NCBI RefSeq assembly: GCF_007556685.1
Contig: NZ_VJON01000001.1
Coordinates: 1-64,000, forward strand
Origin: Tepidimonas charontis
GTDB taxonomy: Bacteria > Pseudomonadota > Gammaproteobacteria > Burkholderiales > Burkholderiaceae_C
Reading direction: 5' to 3'
DNA: 64,000 nucleotides
Shown in pieces: positions 1-7,890 of this stretch; within the stretch, counting starts at the first letter, position 1, and every line of letters begins with the position of its first letter. The notes beneath the pieces are model-generated. The model saw only the letters and a list, made by a program, of their open reading frames with translations. It did not search any database and was not told the DNA's origin. The position numbers and the translations under genes were made by a program.

Positions 1-139
1 GCGGGCGCGAGAGGAAGTAGTGCGAGCCCGACTCGATCAGGCGCAGCGCAAACGCGGTTTTGTCGACGTAGTAGTAGGCGTTGTCTTCGCGGATCTTGGC
101 GAAGGTCTGGATGCCGATGGGGAGCTTCAAGCGTTGCAC
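1..139 (-). CDS. AAA-ATPase-like / DUF1703 family protein, N-terminus only (partial)
   Basis: Only the first 46 codons lie in the window; the rest continues beyond base 1. The reading frame from a GTG at 139-137 gives a start resembling the conserved opening of the AAA-ATPase-like (PF09820) proteins that carry a C-terminal PD-(D/E)XK nuclease-like DUF1703 domain: 'LPIGIQTFAKIRED', then 'YYYVDKT' and 'HYFLSRP', the last lying just before the expected Walker A segment. Family function is not firmly known; these proteins are patchily distributed and often associated with mobile or defence-rich DNA. GTG is chosen because the only ATG nearby is followed by an in-frame stop, and a -10-like CATAAT lies 6 nt upstream. 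Recognition is by pattern only, but the matched stretch is long and characteristic. Confidence 0.75.
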   Translation of the reverse strand, partial: MQRLKLPIGIQTFAKIREDNAYYYVDKTAFALRLIESGSHYFLSRP

Positions 140-604
140 GCGGCGATTATGGCATCGTCCCTACTGTGTCATCGCCACTACTGCGGTGGGCGGCGCGCAC
201 TGGATGGATGTCGGCCAAGCCGAGATGGACGCGGGCATGGTGGCGATGGCATTGGTGCGCTGGTGTTGCTGCCGCCGCGGGCATCACCCGCGTGCGCGGG
301 TGGCGCTGTTGCCGAGTGCCCGTAGCGCACGGTATGTGAAACGTTATGTGGGACAGCCTGAAAACATCGACAATCTTTCATGCTTTGTTCTATGCCTACT
401 CCTGAGCGGCTTCGGATACGTGCCCGGCACACCATCGGCGTCCGGTCGCTGCGGCTGCGGCTGCAGCGTGGCGCTGCGGCAGCGGTTGGGCGCTGCGGCT
501 GCCGCGCCGTGCGGCGGCGTGGCGTTGCGGCAGCGTGGTGCGGTGACGGCTGGGCGCGGTGGCACGCAAAGCGCCATCGACGATCGCCGCCGTTGCCACG
601 GGCC
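140..604. other. Gene-poor interval with low-complexity G/C-rich repeats
   Basis: No reading frame here looks like a real protein; overlapping frames on both strands are low-complexity Arg/Ala/Gly/Pro translations typical of shadow frames. The interval contains a 7 bp hairpin with a 4 nt loop (285-291 / 296-302), runs of a GCTGCGGC-like motif at about 447-535, and an imperfect 17 bp direct repeat (468-484 and 519-535, one mismatch). The promoter of the DUF1703-type gene lies at its left edge, and the 3' end of rpiA at its right edge. Confidence 0.6.
146..151 (-). promoter_or_regulatory. -10-like element (CATAAT) of the DUF1703 gene
   Basis: CATAAT on the minus strand is followed by exactly 6 nt and then the GTG start. 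Transcription would begin at or within a base or two of the start codon, so the mRNA would be leaderless. No good -35 was seen. Confidence 0.4.
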
Positions 605-1312
605 TCAAGCGGCGTCGAATGCGATGGTGCGCACGCCCTGTGGCGTACCCAGCAAGCACAGGTGCGCGCGCTGGTGGGCAAATACCCCCACTGTCACCAC
701 GCCGGGCCAGTTGTTGACCATCGACTCGAACGCCAGCGGATCGTCGATCGTCAGCCCCGTCACGTCCAGAATGTGCTGGCCATTGTCGGTGACCAACGGC
801 ACGCCGTCGCGCAGGCGCACACGGGCACTGCCACCCAGGGCCGCAAACTGGCGGATCAGCCGCTGCGTGGCCATCGGAATGACCTCCACCGGCAGCGGGA
901 AGCGCCCCAGGCGCGCCACCCACTTCGACTCATCGGCGATACAGATGAAGCGGCGCGCCTGGGCGGCGACGATTTTTTCCCGTGTCAGCGCGGCGCCGCC
1001 ACCTTTGATCATGCAACCGCCGGGCTCGATTTCGTCGGCGCCGTCGATGTAGACCGACAGCTCGGGCACTTCATTGGCGTCGAACACCGGAATGCCATGC
1101 GCCTGCAGCCGCAGCGTGGACGCCTCGGAGCTGGATACCGCGCCGGCGATGGCGATCTTGGAGGCCGCCAAAGCGTCGATGAAGCGGTTGACGGTCGAGC
1201 CAGTACCGACCCCGATCACCTGCCCCGGCTCGACATAGGCCAGCGCAGCACGCCCCACCAGGGCCTTGAGTTCGTCTTGTGTCATGGCCGAAGCGGCCGA
1301 GTCGGTATGCAT
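605..1312 (-). CDS. rpiA: Ribose-5-phosphate isomerase A
   Basis: Cytosolic enzyme of the non-oxidative pentose phosphate pathway, interconverting ribose 5-phosphate and ribulose 5-phosphate. The 235-residue product has the RpiA signatures: '[11 protein letters not shown]' near the N-terminus, the phosphate loop 'GVGTGST', 'SSEAST', 'YIDGADEI' with the catalytic Asp, the '[12 protein letters not shown]' loop with the catalytic Lys and Glu, and 'TDNGQHILD' late in the protein. Length fits the family (about 220-235). The start at 1312 is preceded by an AGGA 8 nt upstream; the E. coli-like start at 1285 (MTQDELK) is an alternative with no visible ribosome site. It is divergent from pyrD, with about 190 bp between them, and stands alone. 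Confidence 0.95.
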   Translation of the reverse strand: MHTDSAASAMTQDELKALVGRAALAYVEPGQVIGVGTGSTVNRFIDALAASKIAIAGAVSSSEASTLRLQAHGIPVFDANEVPELSVYIDGADEIEPGGCMIKGGGAALTREKIVAAQARRFICIADESKWVARLGRFPLPVEVIPMATQRLIRQFAALGGSARVRLRDGVPLVTDNGQHILDVTGLTIDDPLAFESMVNNWPGVVTVGVFAHQRAHLCLLGTPQGVRTIAFDAA

Positions 1313-1500
1313 CGAAACATCCTGTGCCAAAACCCGGACAACGATCGCCCAGGGGATGCGACAATCGGCCCTGCGGTCCACAGCGGCGTTGGCGTGAGCC
1401 GCGCATCCTTCCACGTCACCCCGGCACGACCGGCGCCCGCCCCCGCGCTACGCCGCAACACCACAGCGGCGGACGTGAGGCGACGTCACCCCGATTATCT

Positions 1501-2568
1501 ATGACTTGGCTGCCCTATGCCCCCTTGCGCAGTGCGCTGTTTCGGCTCGACCCCGAGCGCGCCCACGATCTGACCTTGTCCACCTTGGAGCGGCTACAGC
1601 ACACGCCGCTGGCGTGTGTGCTGCGTCAACCACGCATCGACGACCCTGTCACCCTGGCCGGTCTGCACTTTCCGAACCGGGTGGGCCTGGCCGCGGGCCT
1701 GGACAAAAATGCGCGCTGCATCGACGCCTGGGCGGCGCTGGGCTTCGGTTTCGTCGAGGTCGGCACCGTCACACCGCGCCCCCAGCCCGGCAACCCGCGG
1801 CCTCGTCTGTTTCGGCTGCCGCAGGCACGAGCGCTGATCAACCGCTTCGGCTTCAACAACGATGGACTCGACGCCTTCGTGGCCCATGTGCGTCGCGCGC
1901 GCGTGCGGCAGCAGCCAGGGGGCGGCGACTTGGTGCTGGGCCTCAACATCGGCAAAAACGCCAGCACGCCCATCGAGCGCGCCACCGACGATTATCTGCT
2001 CGGCCTGGAGGGGGTCTATCCGTGGGCGGACTACATCACGGTCAATATCTCCAGCCCCAATACGCAACATTTGCGCCAATTGCAAAGCGATGCGGCCTTG
2101 GATGCGCTGCTGGCTGCGCTGGCCGAACGCCGCCAGGCGCTGGCCGATCGGCACGGCGTGCGGCGCCCGATCTTCATCAAAATCGCGCCAGACTTGGACG
2201 ACGATCAGATCGCCGTCATCGCCGCGACCCTGCAGCGCCACGGCATGGACGGCGTCATCGCCACCAACACGACGCTGGCACGCGATGCGGTAGCGGGTCT
2301 GCCTCACGCGGACGAGGCGGGTGGTCTGTCGGGGCAACCGCTGCAGGCCGCCAGCAACCGCGTCATTGCGGCGCTGCGGGCGCGCTTGGGGCCCCGCTTC
2401 CCCATCATCGGCGTCGGTGGCATCATGGATGCCGCCAGCGCCTGCGCCAAGCTGGACGCCGGCGCCGACGCGGTACAGCTCTACACCGGGCTCATCTACC
2501 GCGGCCCGGCGCTGGTGCACGAAGTGGCCCTGGCGCTGCGCGACGCACGCGGCCGCCGCGCCGCATGA
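1501..2568 (+). CDS. pyrD: Dihydroorotate dehydrogenase (quinone), class 2
   Basis: Oxidises dihydroorotate to orotate in pyrimidine synthesis, passing electrons through FMN to the quinone pool; class 2 enzymes are bound to the inner membrane by an N-terminal helical segment. The 355-residue product begins '[19 protein letters not shown]', the short amphipathic N-terminus of class 2, followed by '[10 protein letters not shown]', '[19 protein letters not shown]', 'RFGFNNDG', the FMN/substrate region 'VNISSPNT' with the class 2 catalytic Ser, 'IKIAPDL', 'GVGGI' and 'VQLYTGLIY'. Length is normal. It runs divergently from rpiA and convergently with the stress-protein gene 35 bp downstream. Confidence 0.97.
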   Translation: MTWLPYAPLRSALFRLDPERAHDLTLSTLERLQHTPLACVLRQPRIDDPVTLAGLHFPNRVGLAAGLDKNARCIDAWAALGFGFVEVGTVTPRPQPGNPRPRLFRLPQARALINRFGFNNDGLDAFVAHVRRARVRQQPGGGDLVLGLNIGKNASTPIERATDDYLLGLEGVYPWADYITVNISSPNTQHLRQLQSDAALDALLAALAERRQALADRHGVRRPIFIKIAPDLDDDQIAVIAATLQRHGMDGVIATNTTLARDAVAGLPHADEAGGLSGQPLQAASNRVIAALRARLGPRFPIIGVGGIMDAASACAKLDAGADAVQLYTGLIYRGPALVHEVALALRDARGRRAA

Positions 2569-2603
2569 CGGCAACCCGCGCCGGACGCACACCGGCTGTG
2601 CGG

Positions 2604-3557
2604 TCAGCCGCTTGGGCCGTGCGCGCTGGCGGGCGACACCAGAACATCGCAGGGCGCTTCGGCCACCACGTGCTTGGTGACGCTGCCCAGCAACAGATCC
2701 TCCGCAGCGCTGGTGCCGTGCTTGCCGATCACGATCAAATCGCACCGATGGGTCTGCGCCGTCTCCACGATCGAGGGCGCGGCATCGGCTTCCCGCAGCA
2801 GCAGCGTATAGCGCGCCGACGTCCAGCCCTGGGCCTGCGCCAAGGCACGCAAGCGCGCGTGCGCACGCGAACGCGCCTGCTGCCGGTACATAGCAATGGT
2901 TTCGTCGGGTACGCCAGCAAAGCGCAGTTTTTCTTCGAACGGCACGCGGTAGGCATGCAACAGGTGGATATGGGCTACCGGTGCCAGAGCATCGGCCACG
3001 GCCAACGTCGGTGCGGACCACGGCGAAAAATCCACCGGCAGCAGCACGCGTTCATAGGGCTGGGTGGGTTCGCCACGCACCACCAACAAGGGTTGCTGGG
3101 TTTTGCGCAACAAGCGTTCGGCCGTCGTGCCCAGCAGCAGCCGTCGCGCGCTCGCCCCCGCGCTGTCTTGCCCCAGTGCGCCCACCACCACCAAACGCGC
3201 CTCACAAGCCGCCGCCACCTCTGCCAGCGCCTGTACGGGGTGCCCCGACAGCAGCACGGCGCGCACCGGTCGCCCCAGTGGCTGGCTCAGCCGTTGCGCG
3301 CATCCTGCAAGGGTGGCGCGCACCGTGCCGGCCACCGTCTCGACACCGCGGGTGGCGCTCAGCCATTCCTGCAAGGACGCAAGCCAGTCCTGCGGCAAGA
3401 CATGCACCAGCGCCAGCGGCGCATCGCTGGCGCGCGCCAGGCGCAACGCGCGCTCTTGGGCGCGCTCGGCCCCGGGTGAAAAATCGCTGGCCACGACGAT
3501 GGCGCCTTTCAGCGTCGCATCCGCAGCCAAGTCGATCGGTCGGTCCAACAGCATCAT
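2604..3557 (-). CDS. Universal stress protein, tandem Usp domains
   Basis: A 317-residue cytosolic protein made of two UspA folds in tandem (about 15-150 and 155-315). Each half starts with the first beta strand and Asp ('IVVASDFS', 'VLLPVDFS') and ends with the ATP-binding loop: 'GALGQDS...LLLGTTAERLL' in the first half and 'GKHGTS...LLLGSVTKHV' in the second, so both sites look able to bind nucleotide. Usp proteins support survival in starvation and other stresses; the exact role here is unknown. The ATG at 3557 is chosen because GGAG lies 5 nt upstream; a GTG at 3563 and an ATG at 3554 are alternatives. It lies 72 bp downstream of the broken Kef-type antiporter on the same strand. Confidence 0.9.
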   Translation of the reverse strand: MMLLDRPIDLAADATLKGAIVVASDFSPGAERAQERALRLARASDAPLALVHVLPQDWLASLQEWLSATRGVETVAGTVRATLAGCAQRLSQPLGRPVRAVLLSGHPVQALAEVAAACEARLVVVGALGQDSAGASARRLLLGTTAERLLRKTQQPLLVVRGEPTQPYERVLLPVDFSPWSAPTLAVADALAPVAHIHLLHAYRVPFEEKLRFAGVPDETIAMYRQQARSRAHARLRALAQAQGWTSARYTLLLREADAAPSIVETAQTHRCDLIVIGKHGTSAAEDLLLGSVTKHVVAEAPCDVLVSPASAHGPSG

Positions 3558-3629
3558 CACCACTCCAGCCCCGCAGGCGCATCGTTGTTCTGCACGGTCT
3601 CTACCCGTCTGGCGCTACCCGGCCACCTA

Positions 3630-5305
3630 TCATTCCGGAGGTGAAGCCGGCGCTGCAACCAGCGCGGCCGCCAGGGTCTGTGCCGCATGCACGGCAGCAT
3701 CGCGAAACGGTAGAAAAACGCGCTGCACCGGCAGGGTAGCGAGTTGGCGCAGCGCGGCCTCATCGCGGGCGGTCACGGCCACGGCGCCCGTGTAGCCGGC
3801 CGCACGCAAGCCGTGCACCAAGGCACGGGTGGACTCCACCAACGGTAAGGTCACCACCACCCAGCGCACATCGACCAGTGGCAGCGATTCGAGAAAGTCG
3901 AGATTTTCCGCGTCGCCGTAGTGCACCGGCAGCCCTTCGCGCTTGAGGTCACGCACCGCCTCGGGATCGTGGTCGATGCCGGTGGCGGCAACACCCGCCG
4001 CCCGCAGCTCCCGCAACAGCCGACTGCCATAGCGTCCCAGGCCAAAGATCAACACGTCGGCTTCGCCCTGGCGCGGCGGATGCCGATCCACGGCCAGCTC
4101 GCGAAAGGGTCGCCGGCGCTCGAACACATCCAACCACGGCGCCAGTCGTTCATACAGCGGCTGCGAGTACAGAATCATGTACGTCGATAAGGTAATCGTG
4201 ATCAACCCGACCAAGGTCGTCAACCCCAGCGCCTGCACGTCCACGTGCCCGAGCGTGATGCCCATGGCCACGAAAACGATGGAGAACTCGCTGATCTGCG
4301 CCACCGTCAACCCCGCCAGAAAGCCGGTGCGCTTGCGATAGCCCATATAGCCCATGATGGCCATGACGATGAGCGGGTTGCCAATCAATACGCGAAGACC
4401 GACAGCACCAAGGCACTGCTCAACTCCTGGCCCAAGGTGGTCAGATCCAGCTCGACCCCCAGGTGAATGAAAAAAAACAGCAACAAAAAATCACGAATGC
4501 CGCCCAAGCGCGCACTGATGGCGTCTCGGTAGTGGGTGGAGGCCAAGGTGAAACCGGCGACGAACGCGCCCGCTTCCATCGAAAACCCCGCCCACGCACC
4601 CAACGCCGCCAGCCCCGTACCCCACGCCAGCGCAAACACCAGCAAAAGCTCTTGCGAGCGCGCCATTGCCGCCACCAGCCGCGGCAGCACCCACCGCATC
4701 ACCAGGGCAATCAACCCCACCGCCAACGACAGCCGCGTGGCCAGCGACACGGCCACATCCGTCCACGCCGCGGTTGCACCGCCGTCCGCCGGGGTGCGCA
4801 AGGCGCTCATCGCCATCATCGCCAGCACCACCGCCAAGTCTTGCACGATCAGAAAGCCGACGGCGATGCGTCCGTGCAGCGAATCGAGCTCGCGCTTGTC
4901 GGTGAGCAGCTTGACGATGATGATGGTGCTGGAAAACGTCAGCGCCACGGCCACGTACAGCGCCGTCATCACATCCTTGCCCAGCAGCAACATGAGCCCG
5001 AATCCCAATACGATGGTGAACGCCAGTTGCCCCAGGCCGGTGGCCAAGGCCACTGGGCCGATGTGGCGCACATGTTGCAAGTCGAGCTTGAGGCCGACGA
5101 TGAACAGCAGCACCGTCACCCCGATTTGCGCCAACAGCGCCACTTGGTCGTGCGCTTTGACCCAGCCCAACCCCGCTGGACCCAAGGCGATGCCGATGAC
5201 GATGTAGGCCATCAGCACCGGCTGGCGCAGCCGCACGAAAACGGCGCCCACCAACGCCGCCACCAGCAACAACGCAGCGAATTCGGCAAACGGCGTATCG
5301 AACAT
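3630..5305 (-). pseudogene. Kef/YbaL-type CPA2 cation:proton antiporter with TrkA-N domain, frameshifted
   Basis: Two reading frames together make one complete transporter of about 558 residues. The first (5305 down to 4385) carries the CPA2 membrane domain: start 'MFDTPFAEFAALLLVAALV', about ten hydrophobic helices and a 'FLIVQDLAVV' segment. It stops at a TGA at 4387-4385. The second frame begins in mid-helix ('VLIGNPLIVMAIMGY') and continues through the last helices ('VAQISEFSIVFVA') to a cytoplasmic Rossmann RCK/TrkA-N domain with 'FGLGRYGSRLL'. Homologues have an unbroken helix here, so one base is missing near 4388-4391; restoring one base joins the frames as 'SVFAVLIGNPL'. No slippery heptamer suggests programmed frameshifting. 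It may be a true loss of function or a sequencing error. Family role: K+/H+ or glutathione-gated K+ exchange. Confidence 0.85.
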
Positions 5306-5479
5306 GGACGCTTGGCGTGATCTGGCTAACCGAGTGCCATGCAACACCCGCATCGGCCGCCGGGCGGAGCGGGTGGACCGCATAAAGGCCCCGGACACAG
5401 CATACCCCAGAAACCAACGTGCACGACGGCGTCGGCACATGCTCGCTGCCGCGGCAGTACTTCACGCCACCGTCACCGT

Positions 5480-6023
5480 CCATCCCCATGCAGAAAGCGG
5501 CCTGCACGGGCTTCAAAGGTGATGGCGGACAACGCCAGGCCCATGAAACGCGACAAGCTGGGAACGCTCGCATCAGCCCATGGCTGTCGATGATGCCCGT
5601 CTCGGGCGACCACAAGGCCGCCGAGGCGCGCAACGCCGGGGCACGGCGGCCCACCTCTGCGGCGCTGAGCCACTGCAGTGGCACGCCGTTGGCTGCTGCG
5701 CGCTGGGCTATCGCCGCGAGAGCGGCCTCCTCGTCGGTGGCCGTGGCCACCACCAGCTTGCCGCAGCGGCGGTGCGCCACGCCACAGCGCTGGGCCAATT
5801 CGTACAGCAGGGCGCGCCCACGGACGCACCAACGTGCCTAGCGCGAACCGGGTGCGTAGTACAGGCCGGCGTGGATAACTTCGCTGTTGCGGCTGCTGAT
5901 GCCGGTGCCGATGGCGCGCTCACGCTCCAGCACCACCGTCTGCCACCCGGCCTGTGCCAACGCGCGCGCCACCGCCAGGCCGATGACACCGGCCCCCACC
6001 ACGACAGCGTCGACGCGCTCCAT
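5480..6023 (-). pseudogene. Decayed FAD-dependent oxidoreductase (LhgO / glycine-oxidase-like), N-terminal remnant
   Basis: The frame starting at 6023 opens with a textbook FAD-binding beta-alpha-beta ('[19 protein letters not shown]') and '[18 protein letters not shown]', the signature of the L-2-hydroxyglutarate oxidase-like branch. It hits a TAG at 5840-5838 where relatives have a Lys codon (expected 'SLKARLCVRGR', found 'SR*ARWCVRGR'). The same frame then continues recognisably: 'GRALLYELAQRCGVAHRR', 'GKLVVATATDEEAALA', 'WSPETGIIDSHGLMRAF' to about 5550. After that similarity fades, and the C-terminal half of the roughly 370-residue family is missing: only about 245 bp separate this point from the antiporter start. 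It is therefore a pseudogene with a nonsense change and a large deletion. Confidence 0.8.
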
Positions 6024-6025
6024 AC

Positions 6026-6583
6026 CTAACGCCGTCCCGCCAACCAGGCGGTGCTACCCAAGACAACCGTCAACGCCGCGAAATGCAAAAACGACCAGTT
6101 GGCGATGCTCAAACCCAGAAATGTCCAGTCGATGGCGGTACAGTCACCGCTGCCTCGAAAAATCATCGGGATGGCGCGCCGAAGCGGAAAGGCCTCGATC
6201 ATGCCGTAGAAGTCGCGCCCGCAGGCCGCGACTTCCGGCGGAAACCACTGCAGCCACGATTGCCGCGCCGCCACCACCGCCCCGAACACAGCCCACAGCG
6301 CCCCCACGCCCAACAGCGTCCGCACCAGCGCCACACGCACCCACACCGCCAGCACGGCCGTGGCCAGCGTCAACAGCAAGGCATAGCGCTGCACGATGCA
6401 CATCGGGCATGGCTCCAAACCGACGACGTGTTGCAAATACAGCCCGGCGGCCAAGAGCGCCGCACACCATGCCGCCACCACCGCAGCGACGCGGCGCGGC
6501 CGCCCCATCCACGCCACGACCGCGCCCAGCCCATCCACGACGACGCGCGGGCGGCCGCCACGGCGCCCACTTTCAGTTGGCAT
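6026..6583 (-). CDS. dsbB: Disulfide bond formation protein B
   Basis: Inner-membrane quinone reductase that reoxidises periplasmic DsbA. The product has four hydrophobic helices and both cysteine pairs: '[10 protein letters not shown]' in the first periplasmic loop and the second pair in 'AACGRDFYG...GSGDCTAI'. After the last helix it ends 'WLAGRR'. The start is uncertain: the ATG at 6583 overlaps the end of fpr by 11 nt and gives 185 residues, while an ATG at 6508 gives 160 residues, closer to the family length, beginning just before the first helix. Neither has a clear ribosome site; translational coupling to fpr favours the upstream start. Confidence 0.93.
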   Translation of the reverse strand: MPTESGRRGGRPRVVVDGLGAVVAWMGRPRRVAAVVAAWCAALLAAGLYLQHVVGLEPCPMCIVQRYALLLTLATAVLAVWVRVALVRTLLGVGALWAVFGAVVAARQSWLQWFPPEVAACGRDFYGMIEAFPLRRAIPMIFRGSGDCTAIDWTFLGLSIANWSFLHFAALTVVLGSTAWLAGRR

Positions 6584-7352
6584 CGGCAAATGCCCTTTCG
6601 ATGACGAACTGCCCCGGGGTGCTGGTGTTGCCTTCGACGAAACCACGACGCTCGCACATGGCTTTGAGGTCGCGCAGCATCGCGGGACTGCCGCAAATCA
6701 TCACCCGGTCGGTCTGTGGGTTGAGGTCCGGCAGGCCCAGCTCACGCGCCATCTGTCCGCTTTCCACCAATTGCGGGATGCGACCTTGGCGTTCGAACGG
6801 CTCGCGCGTCACGGTCGGATAGTAAATCAATTGCGTACGTACATAGTCGCCGAGAAATTCGTGCTCGGGCAGCTCGCGCGTCAAATAGTCGCGGTAGGCC
6901 AGCTCGGCCACTTGCCGCACCCCGTGCACCAGAACCACCTGTTGAAACCGCTCGTACGTGGCGGGGTCCCGCACGATGCTCATGAACGGAGCCAGACCGG
7001 TGCCGGTGGCAAACAGGTACAGGTTCGCCGCTGGCAACAGATAGTCGATGACCAAGGTTCCGGTCGGCTTATGGCCGACGATGACGGCATCGCCGGGCTG
7101 GATGTGCTGCAGCCGGCTGGTCAGTGGCCCATCCGGCACCTTGATGCTGAGGAACTCCAGATGCTCCTCGTAATTGGCGCTGACGATACTGTAAGCGCGC
7201 AGCAAGGGCTTGCCGCTTTCCAGCCGCAAGCCGATCATCGTAAACTGGCCGTTGAGGAAGCGCAGACCGGGGTTGCGCGTGGTGGTGAAGCTAAAGAGCC
7301 GGTCGGTCCAGTGGTGCACGCTCAAGACGCGCTCTTCATCGAATGCTGCCAT
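6573..7352 (-). CDS. fpr: Ferredoxin/flavodoxin-NADP+ reductase
   Basis: FAD enzyme moving electrons between NADPH and ferredoxin or flavodoxin, supporting redox balance and oxidative-stress defence. The 259-residue protein shows the plant-type FNR layout: an FAD domain with 'LRAYSIVSANYEEHLEF' (the RxYS motif binding the flavin) and an NADP domain with 'LFATGTGLAPFMSIV', 'VLVHGVR' and 'VMICGSPAML', ending '[13 protein letters not shown]'. The C-terminal extension after the final strand is typical of the bacterial Fpr subclass. The start at 7352 ('MAAFDEERVLSVHHWTD') matches family N-termini; an upstream in-frame extension lacks similarity. Its 3' end overlaps dsbB. Confidence 0.93.
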   Translation of the reverse strand: MAAFDEERVLSVHHWTDRLFSFTTTRNPGLRFLNGQFTMIGLRLESGKPLLRAYSIVSANYEEHLEFLSIKVPDGPLTSRLQHIQPGDAVIVGHKPTGTLVIDYLLPAANLYLFATGTGLAPFMSIVRDPATYERFQQVVLVHGVRQVAELAYRDYLTRELPEHEFLGDYVRTQLIYYPTVTREPFERQGRIPQLVESGQMARELGLPDLNPQTDRVMICGSPAMLRDLKAMCERRGFVEGNTSTPGQFVIERAFADAN

Positions 7353-7605
7353 GATAATGGAGATGGGTACGAAACGAAGGCCCCAAGCGTAGCGCGGTCG
7401 CCCTGTCCGCGCCTTGACTTGACGCAACGCCCTGTCGGCTTTGGGGAAGCGGGGAACGCGTTACAGTTGAGTCTGCTGCAGCGCACGCCCGCCGGATGGC
7501 GCACGGTGTGCGCTGAGCACTCAATCCTAACAAACCTTTCATGCCATAAAGCGTAGGCTGACATTCCAGCAAGGCATGAAGGACTCGAACACGGAGCGTC
7601 GACAC

Positions 7606-7881
7606 ATGGCACGCATGGTTCGCTGCATCAAACTCGGCGTCGAGGCCGAGGGCCTGGATTTTCCGCCCTACCCGGGCGAACTGGGCAAGCGCATCTACGA
7701 AAACGTCAGCAAGCAAGCCTGGCAAGACTGGCTGCGCCACCAGACCATGCTGGTCAACGAAAACCGACTCAATCTGGCCGATGCACGCGCCCGCCAATAC
7801 TTGGCGCGGCAAATGGAAAAACACTTCTTCGGTGAAGGGGCGGACGTGGCCGCCGGCTACGTGCCGCCCAAAGCCGACTGA
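7606..7881 (+). CDS. yggX: Probable Fe(2+)-trafficking protein
   Basis: Small cytosolic protein of 91 residues, the same length as E. coli YggX, which helps protect and repair iron-sulfur enzymes under oxidative stress. Matching features are the conserved Cys near the N-terminus ('MVRCIKLG'), '[15 protein letters not shown]', '[15 protein letters not shown]', '[12 protein letters not shown]' and a short charged tail. The ATG at 7606 has GGAG 9 nt upstream; an upstream ATG at 7576 would add ten unconserved residues. mnmC starts 9 nt after its stop, so the two are probably co-transcribed. Confidence 0.93.
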   Translation: MARMVRCIKLGVEAEGLDFPPYPGELGKRIYENVSKQAWQDWLRHQTMLVNENRLNLADARARQYLARQMEKHFFGEGADVAAGYVPPKAD

Positions 7882-7890
7882 TGGCGCGCC

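Noticed and set aside
380-1504. Long plus-strand frames of 323-374 codons across the rpiA region
   Set aside because: They are antisense shadows of rpiA in very GC-rich DNA; translations are low-complexity and rpiA is unmistakable on the other strand.
4385-4395. Programmed -1 frameshift in the antiporter gene
   Set aside because: A -1 shift would restore the frame, but there is no slippery heptamer or downstream hairpin; a mutation or sequencing error is simpler.
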